Source of the DNA: Ditylenchus dipsaci
Lineage: Eukaryota; Nematoda; Chromadorea; Rhabditida; Anguinidae
DNA length: 64,000 bases
NCBI GenBank assembly: GCA_004194705.1
Contig: SADC01000241.1
Location: 1 to 64,000 of the forward strand
Direction of reading: 5' to 3'
Part shown: positions 34,370 through 46,799 of the stretch, piece after piece
How positions within the stretch are numbered: position 1 is the stretch's first letter
Layout of the letters: each line of letters begins with the position of its first letter
Notes under the pieces: generated by a model
What the model was told of the DNA's origin: nothing
Databases searched by the model: none
Seen by the model: only the letters and a program-made list of their open reading frames with translations
Program-made: the position numbers and the translations under genes

Positions 34370-35355
34370 AAATGGGTAGGAATTGAGTTAATCTCTCAAA
34401 ACTTTCCTTCAAGTCGAATAACAAAAATAACAAAAAATGCAACAGTAAACCAAGTAGAAAAAAGCTTGAACAAGAAGCCATTAACACTTATAGTCTCAAA
34501 CACAAGATGATCTAATAACTGTGAGCACCTCATCTTAACAACAACAAAAAATCAAGTTGTCCATTTATTAATAGCCAGGCAGACAAAACAAGCCGCATCC
34601 TATTCTATGGCACAACAACCAAAACTTTTTTTCATAAACAAAAGGAAAATAGCTCTTATGGAGTCTTGCTTCCGCTTTTCTTCCAAGGTGATTGTAGTGG
34701 TGCTTCAAGTGGACAAGAAGGAAATGGCCACTCTCTAGACTTGTATTCTTTTTTCAAGAAACTTTTGTGTAACCACCAATATTCCTTGGCTACTCTTCTT
34801 CTTCTTCTTTTGCTCTGATTGGTGCAACAACAGTAACAAATGGTGCTAGAAAATCACTTCTCCAACCACATATTCTTTTTTTGTCGCAGAGATGAGCAAC
34901 GGGAGCAAACAACCATTTGCTTGAGTGCTGCTACTGTTTCCTTGTACTATGCGATATTTTCCTCTTCTATTGCTTTTCTGACAACAATACAAGATGTGGT
35001 CCAAGTGCTGGTCATCACCTTCGCTGCAGTCACTCAAAGAATAGAGCAGCTGGTTGGACAATATTGTCAAAGTTGGGACAACTATTGCATTAAAAAATGC
35101 AAGATTTTGTTGAATTTTTTTGATCCAAATGATTTTTTGAGGAAAGGTTTGGATTATAAACATTAAATCATAAGCTTTCAGCCAACTGTGAAATGGACGA
35201 AAAAGCTAGATATAAAATTTTTAAATATGAAATTATAAAAGATATTTTAATCGAGTACCATATTTTCATGGCATAATATCTTTTGGTTCACCAAAAATCT
35301 CTTTTATGACACAAAAAAAAAAATTCTGCCTCTAAAAACGAGTTGCCACCAAAAA
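34370..35355. other. Intergenic; weak coding-like signal on minus strand
   Basis: Between about 34840 and 35100 a minus frame reads KAIEEENIA, an in-frame TAG, then YKETVAALKQMVVCSRCSSL. It looks somewhat protein-like but is broken and unmatched, so no gene is called. The rest holds nothing recognised. Confidence 0.25.
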
Positions 35356-35358
35356 GAT

Positions 35359-35597
35359 TACCGTATTTCTCTATTAATCCCCGCTCTCTAATAATCCCCC
35401 CATATGGACCTTATTTCTCAGCCTAGAGCAACATTTTGCAAATCTGTTTTTTGCATTTTCTTGATTAGCACGAGCACTCCTGATTCCATTTTTCAGATTT
35501 TGGTTGAGTACCCAAAATCTCGAAATCGACCTCAAAATTTTCTGATTTTTAAGGGGTTGAGATAATACCCATGGGGTTTAATAGAGACAATACGGTA
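35359..35597. mobile_element. TACCG-family foldback element
   Basis: TACCGTATTTCTCTATTAATCCCC at the left, GGGGTTTAATAGAGACAATACGGTA at the right. The word TAATCCCC is repeated (TAATAATCCCCCC). Flanking DNA on both sides carries CCACCAAAAAGATT. Confidence 0.88.
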
Positions 35598-35696
35598 TTT
35601 ATGCCACCAAAAAGATTTTTCTGCCACGGAAAAGATTATTCGTGTCATTTTTAAGTCAAAATTTCGCGGAAATTCAAATTTTATAGACGTCTGATG

Positions 35697-36118
35697 ACTT
35701 GGATTGCTCAGAATCCCACCCTGAAGTGGCCAAAGCCACGGAAAGTTGGTTTTTCGGGGTTTACTGAAGAGGGCGGGGGAGTGATAAACTTTTTTCAAAA
35801 AATCGATTGAGCAGATCAATTCCAGTCAGATGGGCTTAATTGCTCAGAATTCAATCCTGAACCATTCTAAACCATCCTAAACCCCTGAACCATCTAAATC
35901 ATATCATTACCCTAAACAGTGTTCAAGGTGGTTTTAGGTGGTTGAGAATGGTTCACGATGAAATTCTGAGGGACTAAGCCCATCTGACTGGAATTTCGAT
36001 CCGCCAGTCGATTTGCGCAAAAAGTTTCTACCCCCGCCCCTTCTTTATAAACCACCGCAAAACCGACCTTCAGTGGCTTTTGGCCACTTCGGGGTGGGAT
36101 TCTGAGCAATCCAGGTCC
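35697..36118. repeat. Foldback with GGATTGCTCAGAATCCCACC arms
   Basis: Left arm at 35700-35790 pairs with 36020-36115 (GGTGGGATTCTGAGCAATCC). The loop contains repeated AAACCATC and GGTGGTTTTAGG units. Confidence 0.82.
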
Positions 36119-36128
36119 TTATATGTCT

Positions 36129-36570
36129 ACAGTCGCCTCTCGCTATAACGGCACCTCCGAAAAATTCGTTCCCACCTATGGTCCGACACTTTTTTTAACC
36201 CGATTTTTGAAAATTTTTGCCAGTTCTGTTTTCACAGTCAAAGACTCCCACATTTGTGCGAAATTTTCGAATATTTATATTTGAATTTTCGAATCGAGTG
36301 GATAATCAAAAAAAAAGAATATTTTTGAATAATAATTATATTAGGTCGACAGTCTCCAATAGCTCGACACCCCTACTTTGAGGATCTATATCTCAGACTA
36401 GAGAAATTTCATGCAAAGCTGTTTTTTGCGTTTTTTAAACTCCCACGAGCTGTACCTATTCTGATTTTTGGATTTACCCCAAAAATTTCGATATTGATCC
36501 CAAATTTTCCAGATTTTCGGAGGATTGAAAGATAACTTGCCATGCAGAGCTGTTAGAGAAAACCGGTATC
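36129..36570. repeat. Broken CAGTC-family element plus TACCG-like remnant
   Basis: TACAGTCGCCTCTCGCTATAACGGCACC is followed by the subterminal block AAAATTCGTTCCCACCTATGG shared with the elements at 1934 and 19609. No complementary right end is found; the element is truncated. From 36350 on, degenerate TACCG-family interior is seen (CACTTTGAGGATCTATATCTCAG). Confidence 0.7.
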
Positions 36571-37925
36571 CGAAATTGAATATTTGGATATTTCTGTAAT
36601 CAAAAGATGGTTGTCAATCTTTTTTAACGAATTATTTGTAATATAAACTCAGTCTATTTTTTTGCTAATTTCTTCTGTCGTCCGTCACATTAGAAACATA
36701 ACACAACGCTATACATATGACTTTATTCGGTTCTTTAGAATATACAAAGCGATGCAAAAATACATGCTAAAAAACAGTCGACTAATGATTCTCTACAGTT
36801 AACCTCGATTTACCAGTTCCTTTTGGACGACGTTTGAGGTTGTTAAATCTTTTGGACTTTGTATGCTGAGCGATGCCAAATTTGAGTAAAACTAGGGACT
36901 TACTTAAGTATCCAATTAAGGAAAATAGTGTCCTGATGTTTTTACTTGTATTTGAAACAAATATTCACTAGTCCATTGCAGTTATATCAGTTAATTTTTG
37001 GTATACACCCGCGTCAAGTGCGGTATACAAAACAACCACCAATACTGCCCACCTCTTAGTGGACGCCTGACGATTGAATACAAAACTGATTGGGTACACC
37101 GATTAGATACAGTTTAAATTCCCATTCTTGTTATTATACATTTTTAATTCAAGCTCAAGCGCGTTATAGCCAACTTCACACTGGGACGGACTCAAACATG
37201 TTTTACTAACTTTTTTTTCAGTTCAAAAAACACGTTTGGACTATCCTAGGCCTGAGGCTTAGCGTAAGTTGAAAAATATTCAAGCACAACAATGTAACCC
37301 AAAAATACTAGAGTAGGGTCAAAAATATGTGCTACAGGAGTTCTTGATAGGGATAATATCAATAATCAAGGATTTGCTGAGGCTGAACATATGTTTTATC
37401 ATATTCAATCCCACCACTCAGGTAAAATTTAGTAATTTTAGTGTATCCAACCGGTGTATCCAATCAGTTTCTGTTTTTTTAGTTTTTGTGTCCGATTGAT
37501 GACCCCCCCCCTCCATTTGCCTTGGTCCTTTCAAGCTAATTATTTTTAATTTTATGTAACATTTTTGAAAATATATAATTTTTTTGTATAAAAAAACAAA
37601 AAAATTGTTTTTATGAAAAAATCGGCAAGGCAACGTTCGAGATGTACACCAAACTTGAGTGGGTGGCAGATGTATACCGAAATTTAGCCGTCATATCAGT
37701 AACCTAAGCTCTAGCTTTTTTTTATGTCATACGCTCAACTTCAATCTTAATAAGAGATTTTGGGAACAGCAGCAGAATCAAATTAGAAGTTTAGCCGCTT
37801 TTTATTGACAAAATTAGATTAGACAAGCTCAGCCGTTGATCAGCAAGGGGAAAAAGAACAGGACATCAAAAACAACAAATACTCTTTACCATTCCACAAT
37901 ATTTTTCTTCTAGAACTGTCTTCAA
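36570..37925. other. Intergenic with a weak foldback
   Basis: TATACACCCGCGTCAAGTGCGG at 37010 and a related inverted stretch near 37640-37680, and GATTGGGTACACCGATTAGATAC at 37087 against GTATCCAACCGGTGTATCCAATC near 37442, suggest a decayed inverted repeat. No gene is seen. Confidence 0.4.
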
Positions 37926-37927
37926 AT

Positions 37928-40900
37928 TTATGAGAAATGCGAAGTGGAGAGTGATGTGGATGTAGTGGGTAACTGTTCACAGGCACCCGAAATAGAACTG
38001 GGTGGAGCACAGGTTTTGTCGAAGGAGCGAACAATGTCCGTGACTAGTTGGGGATGTCCACTGAAATTTGGGGTCAATTCAATCAACTGTAAATTTAGGT
38101 CTATTTGAAAAGTGATTACCTGAGTACCGTTTCCCAGCCTAAATTGATAAAAAAAGGTATTTTTAGTCAGAATTGATCATGAAATCAACAAACCTGTGTG
38201 GAAGTGATTTCTTTTGGTGTTGAAGGATGAATTGCACGGACCTTTGACTATAAATGTTAAAAAATTTACTATTGAAAAAAGTTAACTTTTTTGTGCTGTA
38301 ATGTCGGCAGTTGTTTTTCCACCCTCAATATTTTTAATGGAGGAGGACGTGTTCTGAGTTAGCGTCCTGTTGACACGTAAAAAGTGGTAGTATAGATTGT
38401 TTTGACTAATAAATGAAGGCATAAGTTACCAGCCACTGACTAAGGGTGATTTTATGTTCCACTACCGATTGGACAGTTTAAAGCAAATTGTTTTTTGAAA
38501 AAAAAGCCCCGCCCACGTAATGGCACACTAGTTATTTTGGCTTGTTTGACCAGTTCTAGGGGTAAATATGCTGCCCGATTCCGAACCTGAGGTGGTATTC
38601 AGGTAGGTTAGTAGAGTTTTGGATCAAAATTTTCGGGATCCTACTCAAGCAGTGAGTAATATTTGATCTGAATAGGTTTAAGTTCTACTCGCCCAACTCG
38701 GCTTCCTACCTCCGAGTTGGGTGCGTAGAATCAGAAAAATTAAAAAAAAAATTGAGTTTACTCGTAAAACTCGGGGTAGCAAACTGAGTTAAGTGAGTAG
38801 AACTCGAGAAAATTGAAAAAAATTGAGTCGAGTCGTGAAACTCCGAGTTAGAAAGCCAGCAAGGCGGGTAGAACTCGACAAAATAAAAAAATTTAATTTA
38901 CTCGTAAAACGAGTATAGCTAGTAGAAATAAATTATACTCGGATCAAAATTACTCGCTGCTCAAGTAGGATCGCGAGTAACTTTTGATCCAAAACTCTAC
39001 TCAACTCGTTTCAGATGGGCGAGTAGGATCAAGAGTTACTCTTGATCTACTGACTCTACTAACGACCTGAATACCACCCCTGGTGCTAAAAAAGTCGAAT
39101 TACCCGATAAATTGATCATACTTGCCAAAACAAATAGCGTGCCACCACGTGCGGTCGAACTTTCGCACTATTTTTGGTCATATAGTCGAACTCCGATATA
39201 AGGCCACCCCCGCTATAAGGCCACCTCGAGACCAATTTTTTGGCCAGCAAAGAAAGAAATTAGTCAAAGTTCACCCCCGATATAAAGCCACCCCGATATA
39301 AGGCCACCTTCGGCCGGTCTCCAGGGGTGGCCTATATCGGAGTTCGACTGTAATACACAAACGCTTATCCACTTCGCCACGAGTCCGAATTTTCAAAGGC
39401 TGGTATTTAATTTTGCCCCCTAACTGCTGAAAAATGAATCCTAATAAGAAATCAATTTTTTTCTCAATTTTGCGTTTATTTTCCAAAATGTTTTTAACTA
39501 TCGTGTAGCTCAGAGCCTCAGCTTTCTAACGAACTATCAAAATCTACTGAATGATTTTAAGAATGTAAAAATTTGGGGTTTTGAAAAAATTAGAGAAAAA
39601 CAAAAGTTACTTCATTGAAACCTTTAAATATCTACATTTTTAAATCATTCAGTGGAGTTTGACAGCTCGTTAGAAAGCTGAGATCTCGGGCTATATGCTA
39701 GTTTAAAAAAATTGAAAAATAAACGTAAAAATAAAGAAAAATTTAATTTCAATTTAGGGCGCATTTTTCAGTAATAAGCGGGCAAAATTAAATATTACCA
39801 TTGTCAAGCCTAAATGGCTTCCCCTTAAAGGAATGTAGCCTGTTTGTAATTCATTATTTCTAAAACCAACCGCAAGATTTCCGCCCTATACATGTCACCA
39901 ATTATCAAAAGTTGACAGGCGTTTTCATGGTTTAGGGCTTGGATCAGACAACGCTAAACATTTTAGAATACAACTTTTTAAAAAATATTTTCCATAAAAG
40001 ACTAACTTCACAGTGGTTTTTCAACTCGTCCAGCCTTAAACAATTTTAAATTGGGGAGTAAGCTGAAAATCTTGACTAATGTGCATTACCGATATTTATC
40101 TGCTGCAATAAGTAAATCAGACTGGAGCACTTCATTTATGTCGGTGGAACTACGACCAGAGTAAATGAAATTCAGCATTTCTTTGACAACTCCAAACTCC
40201 ACATCTTTGATGGTGAGAATGCCCTGTAAATGTGCTCAGTAAAATTTTTGGTAATTTTTTTACTTTTTATTTTTATCATTTCCAGGAAAAAATAAATTAA
40301 GTATAAAAATGGTGAAATTTTTATAGGTAGCCCAAGCTGATCTTTTTCCCAGCTCGAGAGCCTGCCAAACGGTGCGTAGACGTTTTTTTTAATCCAAAAA
40401 CAGTTAAAATATATTAAAGAAAAAGCGTAAATTCGAAAAAGTCTCAAAAGCGTGAGCCAAACTCATATGCTTGTCAATACAAAAGTGCCAGGGTGCAACA
40501 GGCGCCTATCGGCGCCTCCCATCGCGTTTGTAAGTATTAATAGTTGTAAATCGATTTATAAAAAGCTATCTTGATCCCTTGTTCTCTCTATTATTAGCGC
40601 CCTCACTAAACGCTATTGGTCTGTATGTCAACGCTAAGTTATATTTTACAAAGCTGTTTTTTGCGTTTTCTTCACTTTCGCAATCTCCTGAGCTATCCTC
40701 AAAGAATTTTCTGAGCTTCAACCTCCGCCAGGTCAAAATTTTTCTTCATTAGATAAAACTATTATAGAAAAGCTTTCAGTTATACCATCTACAGTTAGTA
40801 GGGCAACAAAAAACTAGAAGCAATTTCAATTTAACGTATTCGCGCTTAAAAGGAAGCTCCGAATTTGTACTTGAGGGTTCACGAATGATGTCTAACATAA

Positions 40901-43900
40901 ATTTGCAAATTTGACAGAAAAATGGGCTTGAACACAAAAATCCACCCTAAATCCAGGCTAAAATCCACGCTCTCCAATTTGGAGGGCAAAGAAAAAAAAT
41001 TTAAGAAGCAATTTAAGTTTTAGATTTTGTGCTTAAAAAGCTAAGGTGTTTAACTTGAGGGTTTCGGTGAAGCATCTCATATAGGTTTTCTAAACATGGC
41101 AAAAATCTGGCTAGAAACCAGAAAAATCGACCAAAATCCAGGCCAAAGTTGACCATCTCCAATTTGAAGGGCAACAAAAACAATTTTAAAATTAACTTCA
41201 ATTTTTTATTTTTAAACTTAAAAAAAGGCCAAAAAGTTTTACTTAAGGGTTCCGGAGATATATCCAACGTGGATTCGCCAAACATATCAGAAAAGTGGGC
41301 TTGAACACAAAAATCTACCCTAAATTCAGGCTTGAATCCACCATCTCCCATTTGAGGACAAGGAAATTTTTTTTGAGGCAACTTCAATTATACGAATTTG
41401 TGCTAAAAGAAAGCCACGAAATTTTACTTGAGGTTCCGGTAAAATATCTAATATGGGTTTACTAAACATGTCATAAAATCAAGCTTGAACACAGAAGTGG
41501 CGACCCACCCACCCAGGCCAAATACTATATATAGATATACAACAACTGTTTTCTCATTTTTTTTTCAAAATTTTCTGAAAATTCTTACAGTTTTGGATTC
41601 ACTGGTATCTTCATGTTGGAACATTGCAGCAAAAACTGGGGAACGAGCAGCGAGAATCTGCAAACAACGAATCAAATATCTTTAAAAAATATAAAGTGAA
41701 CAAAATTACTGCTTTATGTACACGTATCTCTTTTTCATTGACTACAACAACAATTAGTGTACAAAGGTCCAGAATAGAAGAAACAGCCAACCTTTTATAG
41801 CGAAATCAGTCAGAACATCATCTTTTAACAGTTTTAAATAGTCGTCTGCCAGCTGTTTCTCATAGTTGCAAGCCTACAGTTTTAAAATAAAAATTTCAAG
41901 AGATTTTGTGTAAGGGATTAAGATGGGTGCCCTTCCACAAATAAAAACTTAAAAACAAAGTCGGAGTAAAACAGGGTTGATAAGGAATGGCTTTTCTGGC
42001 CCCGGTGTAGCTTTTTAAAAAGACGTTTTTCTTTTCATCGCATGTTTTTAAGTAGTTCATTAGCGCATCTGATTTTTTTTTCATACCAGTTAAAAGACAT
42101 CTTCCTCACCCTTTCATTGAAGTCTTGAAAACGTATGTTATAATTAAAAAATTCAAAGCAATGTGTCATTTTATGCCAGTTCTGCAAAAAGGAGTGCAGC
42201 TTTTTTAATGGCCGAAAAAGCCACACCCTGCCAACCCGTCGGTAAAATAAACTCGCAGCTACCGTATATTCTCTAATAGAGCGGCACTTCCCTAATTAAA
42301 AATTGTCTTTTTGGCATTGTGCTTCTAACCCACTTTTTGAAAGGGCAAAGCTTTTTTGACACTAAAAAGCTTCTTTTAGCTTCTTCCTTTTAATCCTACA
42401 AACAAATATTTCTCAGTGCTTTTCCGATTGTCACACTATTGTCACATTAGCATGTAGCCTGGAATCTCTGGTTTCTGATGAGCTATCGATTGACTCGATG
42501 TGGTCATGAAAAGTTTGAGAAATACCTGTTTTTTGTGGAATAACTAATGTCTCTTAAAAACGGGTATTTCTCAAACTTTTCATTATAACATCGACTCAGT
42601 TGATAACTTATCAGAAACTAGAGATTCCAGGCCACATGCTGATGTGAAAATAAAAGTTTACGATCAGAAAAACACCGAGAAAGAATCGTTTGTACGATTA
42701 GCGGCAAAAAAAAAGTTTTTCAGCGGCAAAAAAAAGCTTTGTCCTTTTTGAAAATTGCTCTCAGGCAAGTTACCGCTAATTTTTTAGCATATCTCACTGG
42801 CTACAATAAGGGTGGGAGCTTGCTTGAGAACAGAAGCCTATCCAAAAAAAGTTTTCAGGTCATTAATTAAAGGACCCTGTCTCTTCCTTATCATGGCAAT
42901 TTCAAAGGTTCAAAGGGACCACCTAAATTTTGTCAATAACGTTTTCGAATTATTTTTTTGTTTGCATTGTGAATTTAAACTTTATGTTCTATTGATTATA
43001 AATCACATAACGACAGTGAAAGATGTGGAGCAGTGAAAGTCGGATAGGTTGTCCGATCTGGCATTGCCAAGCAACGTTGGGCTCGACTAGTGAACAGTTC
43101 TAAGTTTTGAACAAATTTACAAAATTACTTTCCAAACAATAAGCGCAAACAAAAAAAACAATTCGAAAATATTAGGTTGTGTCATAAATACTTTCTATTT
43201 TTTCAAAAGAAAATTTTGTGGCATTATGTTTTTTCTATAATTTTTTTGATAATTCTTAAAGAGCTGACCTCACATTTTGTAGCTGAGAATCTTGGATACA
43301 AAATTAGAGGTCAACTTTAGAAAAGTTATAAAAAATTTTATAGAAAAAAAATAATGCCACACAATTCTCTTTTGAAAAAAACGAACGTATTTATGACACA
43401 ACCTAATATCATTGACAAGATGTGTGTGTTCCCGTGCGCATTCAAACTTTTCGAATTGCCATGATAAGGAAGAGACAGGGTCCCTTAATGTCATTTTACA
43501 TACACTGTTTATGACTTTTACACTGTTTCCAATCTGCAATTTTTTGCTGGAAAAAAATTTAAGGGGTAGGCAAACGCGTTTAGCCCGATTCTGGATAGTC
43601 CATGCCTGAGAGAAGATATCAAAAAAGGTCAAAACAGAATTCCAAAAAAAACGATTTTGTACGGTGTTGCTCTATTAGAGAGAATACGGTTAATGGAAAA
43701 GCATCGGGAGCCGGTGAAACGGTCGCGTGTTCGATTCCTGCTGGATGAATGTTGTTTTTTTTTATTGACTTCAACTTTTGGAAAAAAGGCTTGAATTTGC
43801 TCGGTCTGGACTTGTATTTAACATGCCCGGACCGGACAGTGAGCAGGCCTGACCCGAAAAGCCCAGAAAATTGCTCTAAAAATCTTTTTATTTTAAAAAA

Positions 43901-46328
43901 CATATATATTTTGAAAAATGTTCAAGGTTTTTTAGATCAAAGATTTGAAGTTACAGTCAACTCGCGATTTAGTGTACACCTGGATTAAATCATTTTGGCC
44001 GGCGGTTAATTAAAATGACTAGAATTAACCCTCAATTTAGTGTACACTCGATATAGTGTACAACTAGAGCCGGTCCCCAGGGTGTACACTAAATCTGGAG
44101 TTGACTGTATTGGTAAAAGTTAACAGTTATGAACATTTTGTTGACAAAAATTGGTGAATTTGCCACGATTTTTTTTGATTCAAGAACTTGTGAAAAACTA
44201 GAAAAATACTTTTCTACACTAAGGCATTTTTCGGAGGAATCAGGTGGCAGCAAAAGGCACCATATATTATTGATTGACAATATAACTTACTAGAGGAGCA
44301 TTTGGATCCCAGCACATCGTGGTTACTGTTTCAACAGCAACATCAATCTCAACAAAGACTGTGATGCTGTCGGCTGGAGAAATCTGTGGAAACAAAACGT
44401 CCCTCTTGATGTAGGACACATAGTCAGAGTGGGAGGGATTAGGGTGGATGCGCATCTAAATTCCCAGGTGTACAGCGCCAAAATGTGTGGAAGATAAAAA
44501 ATAACTATTACCTCAATGTCTTTGCCCTCACTATTCTAAAGTATAACGAAATTATGGATTGTGAACATTTTTAATGTAGGAAATTGAGCTAACCTTGAGA
44601 AAAAAGCGAGATCTGAAAATAATTATTTGTTTTCTTTTATTTCACTTTTAGGGTTTCTAGTTCAGCAATGGCTGTTAGTACTTCCCTCCGCCCGTCAAAT
44701 TATTCTTTTACCTCGTCAAATCGAGAAAAATGTGTTGTTCTGAAGTATTTCTTCAACTTTTTCTTCAAAATTTTCTAAAGATTTTGTGCCAGCACGTAGC
44801 CCTGGATCTCAGCTTTCTAACGAGCTTAGTTGAGCTAACTAACTAACTGAGCTATTTAAAAGTTAAAGAAAAATGTCTTTCTACAGACCAAACTCTTTGA
44901 ACAATTCGTTCCATATAAAGACTTTTTATCTACAATTTTTGAATATCTCAGTAAGTTAGTTGATAGCTTGTCAGAAAGCTGAGATCCAGGGCTGCATGCT
45001 GATATAAAAAAACTTAAAAACCAATTGAAAACTTTTTAGGACCAAAACCAAGCTATAAAATTTGACGGGGTAAAAGAATAATTTTATGGGGTAAAACAAT
45101 TTGAACCGTTTAGCAATTTCATCTTAAATTATCCTATTTTACTCTTTTTTAAAGCCTTAAATTATCAATTGCTCTTCCAATCAATAAAACCCCTATAAAT
45201 CTGTATTATAATAAATGCTGCTTTCAGGCAACCCTTGCTCTCTTTTAGCCAATGAGCTGAGCTACAAAATGAGCGGTGAATTTCCTGAGAGCAATCTTCA
45301 AAATTTGGGCCGAAACACTATTCCAAGAACTAACTAGGGTTGTCGAATAGCAATTGTCCCGGACTGGCCATCGGAAAAGCGGAACAGTAAAAATGGCAAT
45401 TGCAAATCAAAAAGTTTTTGTAAATTTGTTAAATTTAGCAATTTTCTTAAAGATTAATAAAAATATTTTTGAAAAATATAAGTGAAAAAATTTTGTAATT
45501 TTATTTTCTTTGACGTTACGAAACACGCGAAATTTTCATTTTTTTAGACCCTTTCCGAGAAAAATATTATCAGACAATAGTGGGACCAGGCACAGTGTCT
45601 GACCAACATTCGGCCAATTGGACAACCCTAGAGACAACCGATAATTAGAGTTTTTTAGGTGAGTTCGAAAATACTTATGTCGCTTTCTAGGTTGTAAAAC
45701 ATCATTAATACTTCCTAAAATAATTGGGGATCCTATGCCAACTAATCGCTATCACCCCTAGTTTTCAACAAACTTGAGAATGGTTTTTGTCTACCGAAAA
45801 ACACAAAAAATAAAAAAAACTGCGCAAATCAATAAAACATACCTAAATCCAATCTTGTTGTTCTTTACATTATTGCCGATCACACGATTTAAGCAGAGAA
45901 AGACAAAGTCTTTGTTATTTTCTCCATTGCCTGAAGAAATAACTTGAAAGGTGCACAAACATTCATGCAATGTACAAATCACCTTTGGGATATATCTTAA
46001 TTGACCTGAATGCAAAACTATTTCATATAAAGATGTAAATTATTTTAAGAATTTACCAGGTTAGGACATCTTCACCACGGGTAGGTTCACATAGTTTTCC
46101 AAATATTCTTGATAGCAGTGGGAAAAATTCTAGAAAACAAGAGGCACTGAATAATAATGTTCTAATTATAATTCCCACCTTTACTGTCCAATTGTGTTTT
46201 ATGTACTCTACTTTAATTTCTGTTTGGGATGCATTGTTCAGAGATGAATGCAAGCTGCTGCCAGCAGTTGATTCAGTTGGAGCGGATGACAATTCAGCCG
46301 CAGCGCCTACAGTCGGCTCCAACGACAT
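37928..46328 (-). CDS. SPOP-like MATH-BTB protein, cullin-3 substrate adaptor
   Basis: Sixteen minus-strand exons: 46179-46328 (start MSLEPTVGAAA), 46057-46129, 45983-46005, 45843-45930, 44594-44612, 44512-44535, 44291-44455, 41792-41873, 41710-41741, 41589-41657, 40090-40223, 40003-40034, 39871-39953, 38194-38247, 38120-38138, 37928-38060. The MATH domain starts HNWTVKNFSHC and has RGEDVLTW, SIKIYPKG and an ending near ITVFVEIDVAV. The BTB domain has LADDYLKLLKDDVLTDFAI, IRVHKAILAARSPVFAAMF, VVKEMLNFIYSG and LLIAADKYRLDELKNHCE; the BACK-like tail has ENACQLLIIGDMYRAEILR and SGHPQLVTDIVR. This follows the SPOP order throughout. Such proteins bring substrates bound by MATH to cullin-3 ligases via BTB. 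Single-base frame breaks occur at 46085-46090 and near the exon 12/13 and 14/15 joins. The introns carry several foldbacks and a tandem array. Confidence 0.92.
38570..39075. repeat. Foldback with ACTCGAACTC-type repeats, in an intron
   Basis: GAGGTGGTATTCAGGTAGGTTAGTAGAGTTTTGGATC pairs with the complementary stretch ending near 39075. The interior has tandem GAGTTGGGNGAGTAGAACTCG units. It lies in an intron of the SPOP-like gene. Confidence 0.8.
39183..39352. mobile_element. CAGTC-family TA element (word CGATATAAGGCCACC)
   Basis: TATAGTCGAACTCCGATATAAGGCC ... GGTCTCCAGGGGTGGCCTATATCGGAGTTCGACTGTA. The word is present five to six times. A tRNA-like 5' half (on the minus strand GACTCGTGGCGAAGTGGATAAGCG) directly follows at 39352-39392. 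Confidence 0.88.
39400..39790. repeat. Foldback with TGTAGC core, in an intron
   Basis: Outer arms TTTAATTTTGCCCCCTAACTGCTGAAAAATG / the complement ending ...GGGCAAAATTAAA. The core GTGTAGCTCAGAGCCTCAGCTTTCTAACGA pairs with its complement at 39660-39700. Confidence 0.8.
40850..41475 (-). repeat. Tandem array in SPOP-like intron, about four degenerate copies
   Basis: The block CTTGAGGGTTCCGG...AAATATCTAACATGGGTTTNCTAAACATG...GGGCTTGAACACAAAAATCCACCCTAAATCCAGGCC...CCATCTCCNATTTGAGGG recurs from about 40860, 41030, 41230 and 41400, period roughly 170-200. Confidence 0.8.
42259..43692. repeat. Large nested foldback bounded by TACCG-family ends
   Basis: TACCGTATATTCTCTAATAGAGC at 42260 and GCTCTATTAGAGAGAATACGGT at 43670-43690 bracket 1.4 kb. 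Inside are a TGTAGC-core hairpin (42451-42640) and arms GACCCTGTCTCTTCCTTATCATGGCAATT at 42870-42900 pairing with 43450-43485. It lies in the large intron of the SPOP-like gene. Confidence 0.72.
43690..43760 (+). other. tRNA-like fragment
   Basis: AAAGCATCGGGAGCCGGTGAAACGGTCGCGTGTTCGATTCCTGCTGGATGAAT carries a B-box-like GTTCGATTCC with a short stem. No complete cloverleaf is present, so it is a tRNA-derived remnant at most. Confidence 0.4.
43954..44107. mobile_element. CAGTC-family TA element (word ATTTAGTGTACACC)
   Basis: CAGTCAACTCGCGATTTAGTGTACACC ... GGTCCCCAGGGTGTACACTAAATCTGGAGTTGACTG, TA on both sides. The word recurs internally (CAATTTAGTGTACACTCG, GATATAGTGTACAAC). Confidence 0.9.
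44699..45100. repeat. Foldback with GTAGCCCTGGATCTCAGC core, in an intron
   Basis: Outer arms TTATTCTTTTACCTCGTCAAAT / ATTTGACGGGGTAAAAGAATAA. The core CACGTAGCCCTGGATCTCAGCTTTCTAACGAGCT pairs with GAAAGCTGAGATCCAGGGCTGC. A further small foldback follows at 45328-45631 (AGGGTTGTCGAATAGCAATTG / CCAATTGGACAACCCT). Confidence 0.8.
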
Positions 46329-46577
46329 TTAATTAAGTCGAAATTGTTTTAATGCCAACCGACCAATGGTAAAAAAGCAGGCCACTATTTAAACCAAAAA
46401 AATAACTTCATGTAGACAATGCGATCATTAGCACATGAAGCAGATGTACACTTTTCTACGAAAAAGCCGCAAGTGGAACTTTTTCGCAAAACATGTCTCT
46501 TTTTGAAGGAACAAACATAAATACCGAAAAATGGATGTGAATACTCAAAGGGAGGTGACACTTGGGGGGGGGGAGGT

Positions 46578-46798
46578 CTGGTTGAGAAATAGGTTTGACA
46601 ACCTAATGAAAAACCCATTGATGGGTTGCAAAAATTTTAAATATAAAATATTTGGTGATTTTATGATGGGTTTCACTAAATATTGTAGAATAATGTAGTG
46701 AAACCCATCATAAAATCACCTAAATATTTTTATATGTAAAATCTTTTTGCAACCCATCAATGGGTTTTCATTAGGTTGTCAAACCTATTTCTCAACCT
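46578..46798. repeat. Near-perfect hairpin upstream of the SPOP-like gene
   Basis: GGTTGAGAAATAGGTTTGACAACCTAATG pairs with CATTAGGTTGTCAAACCTATTTCTCAACC. Inside, GGTGATTTTATGATGGGTTTCACTA pairs as well. The loop is only a few bases near 46686. It lies about 250 bp upstream of the start codon of the SPOP-like gene. Confidence 0.88.
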
Positions 46799-46799
46799 A

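Larger units (their letters stand above)
32625..34370. repeat. Composite foldback with tRNA-like arm ends
   Basis: GGTAAATTGATCCTCCAAATTTTAGGGTTGCAGGTTCGAATCC at 32640-32700 pairs with its complement at 34290-34345. The arms contain a tRNA-like GGTTCGAATCC box. Inside are two copies of a strong hairpin element (32905-33200 and 33800-34060) and further arms with GGGGGTATA and CTAGTNGCGCC. Confidence 0.75.
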
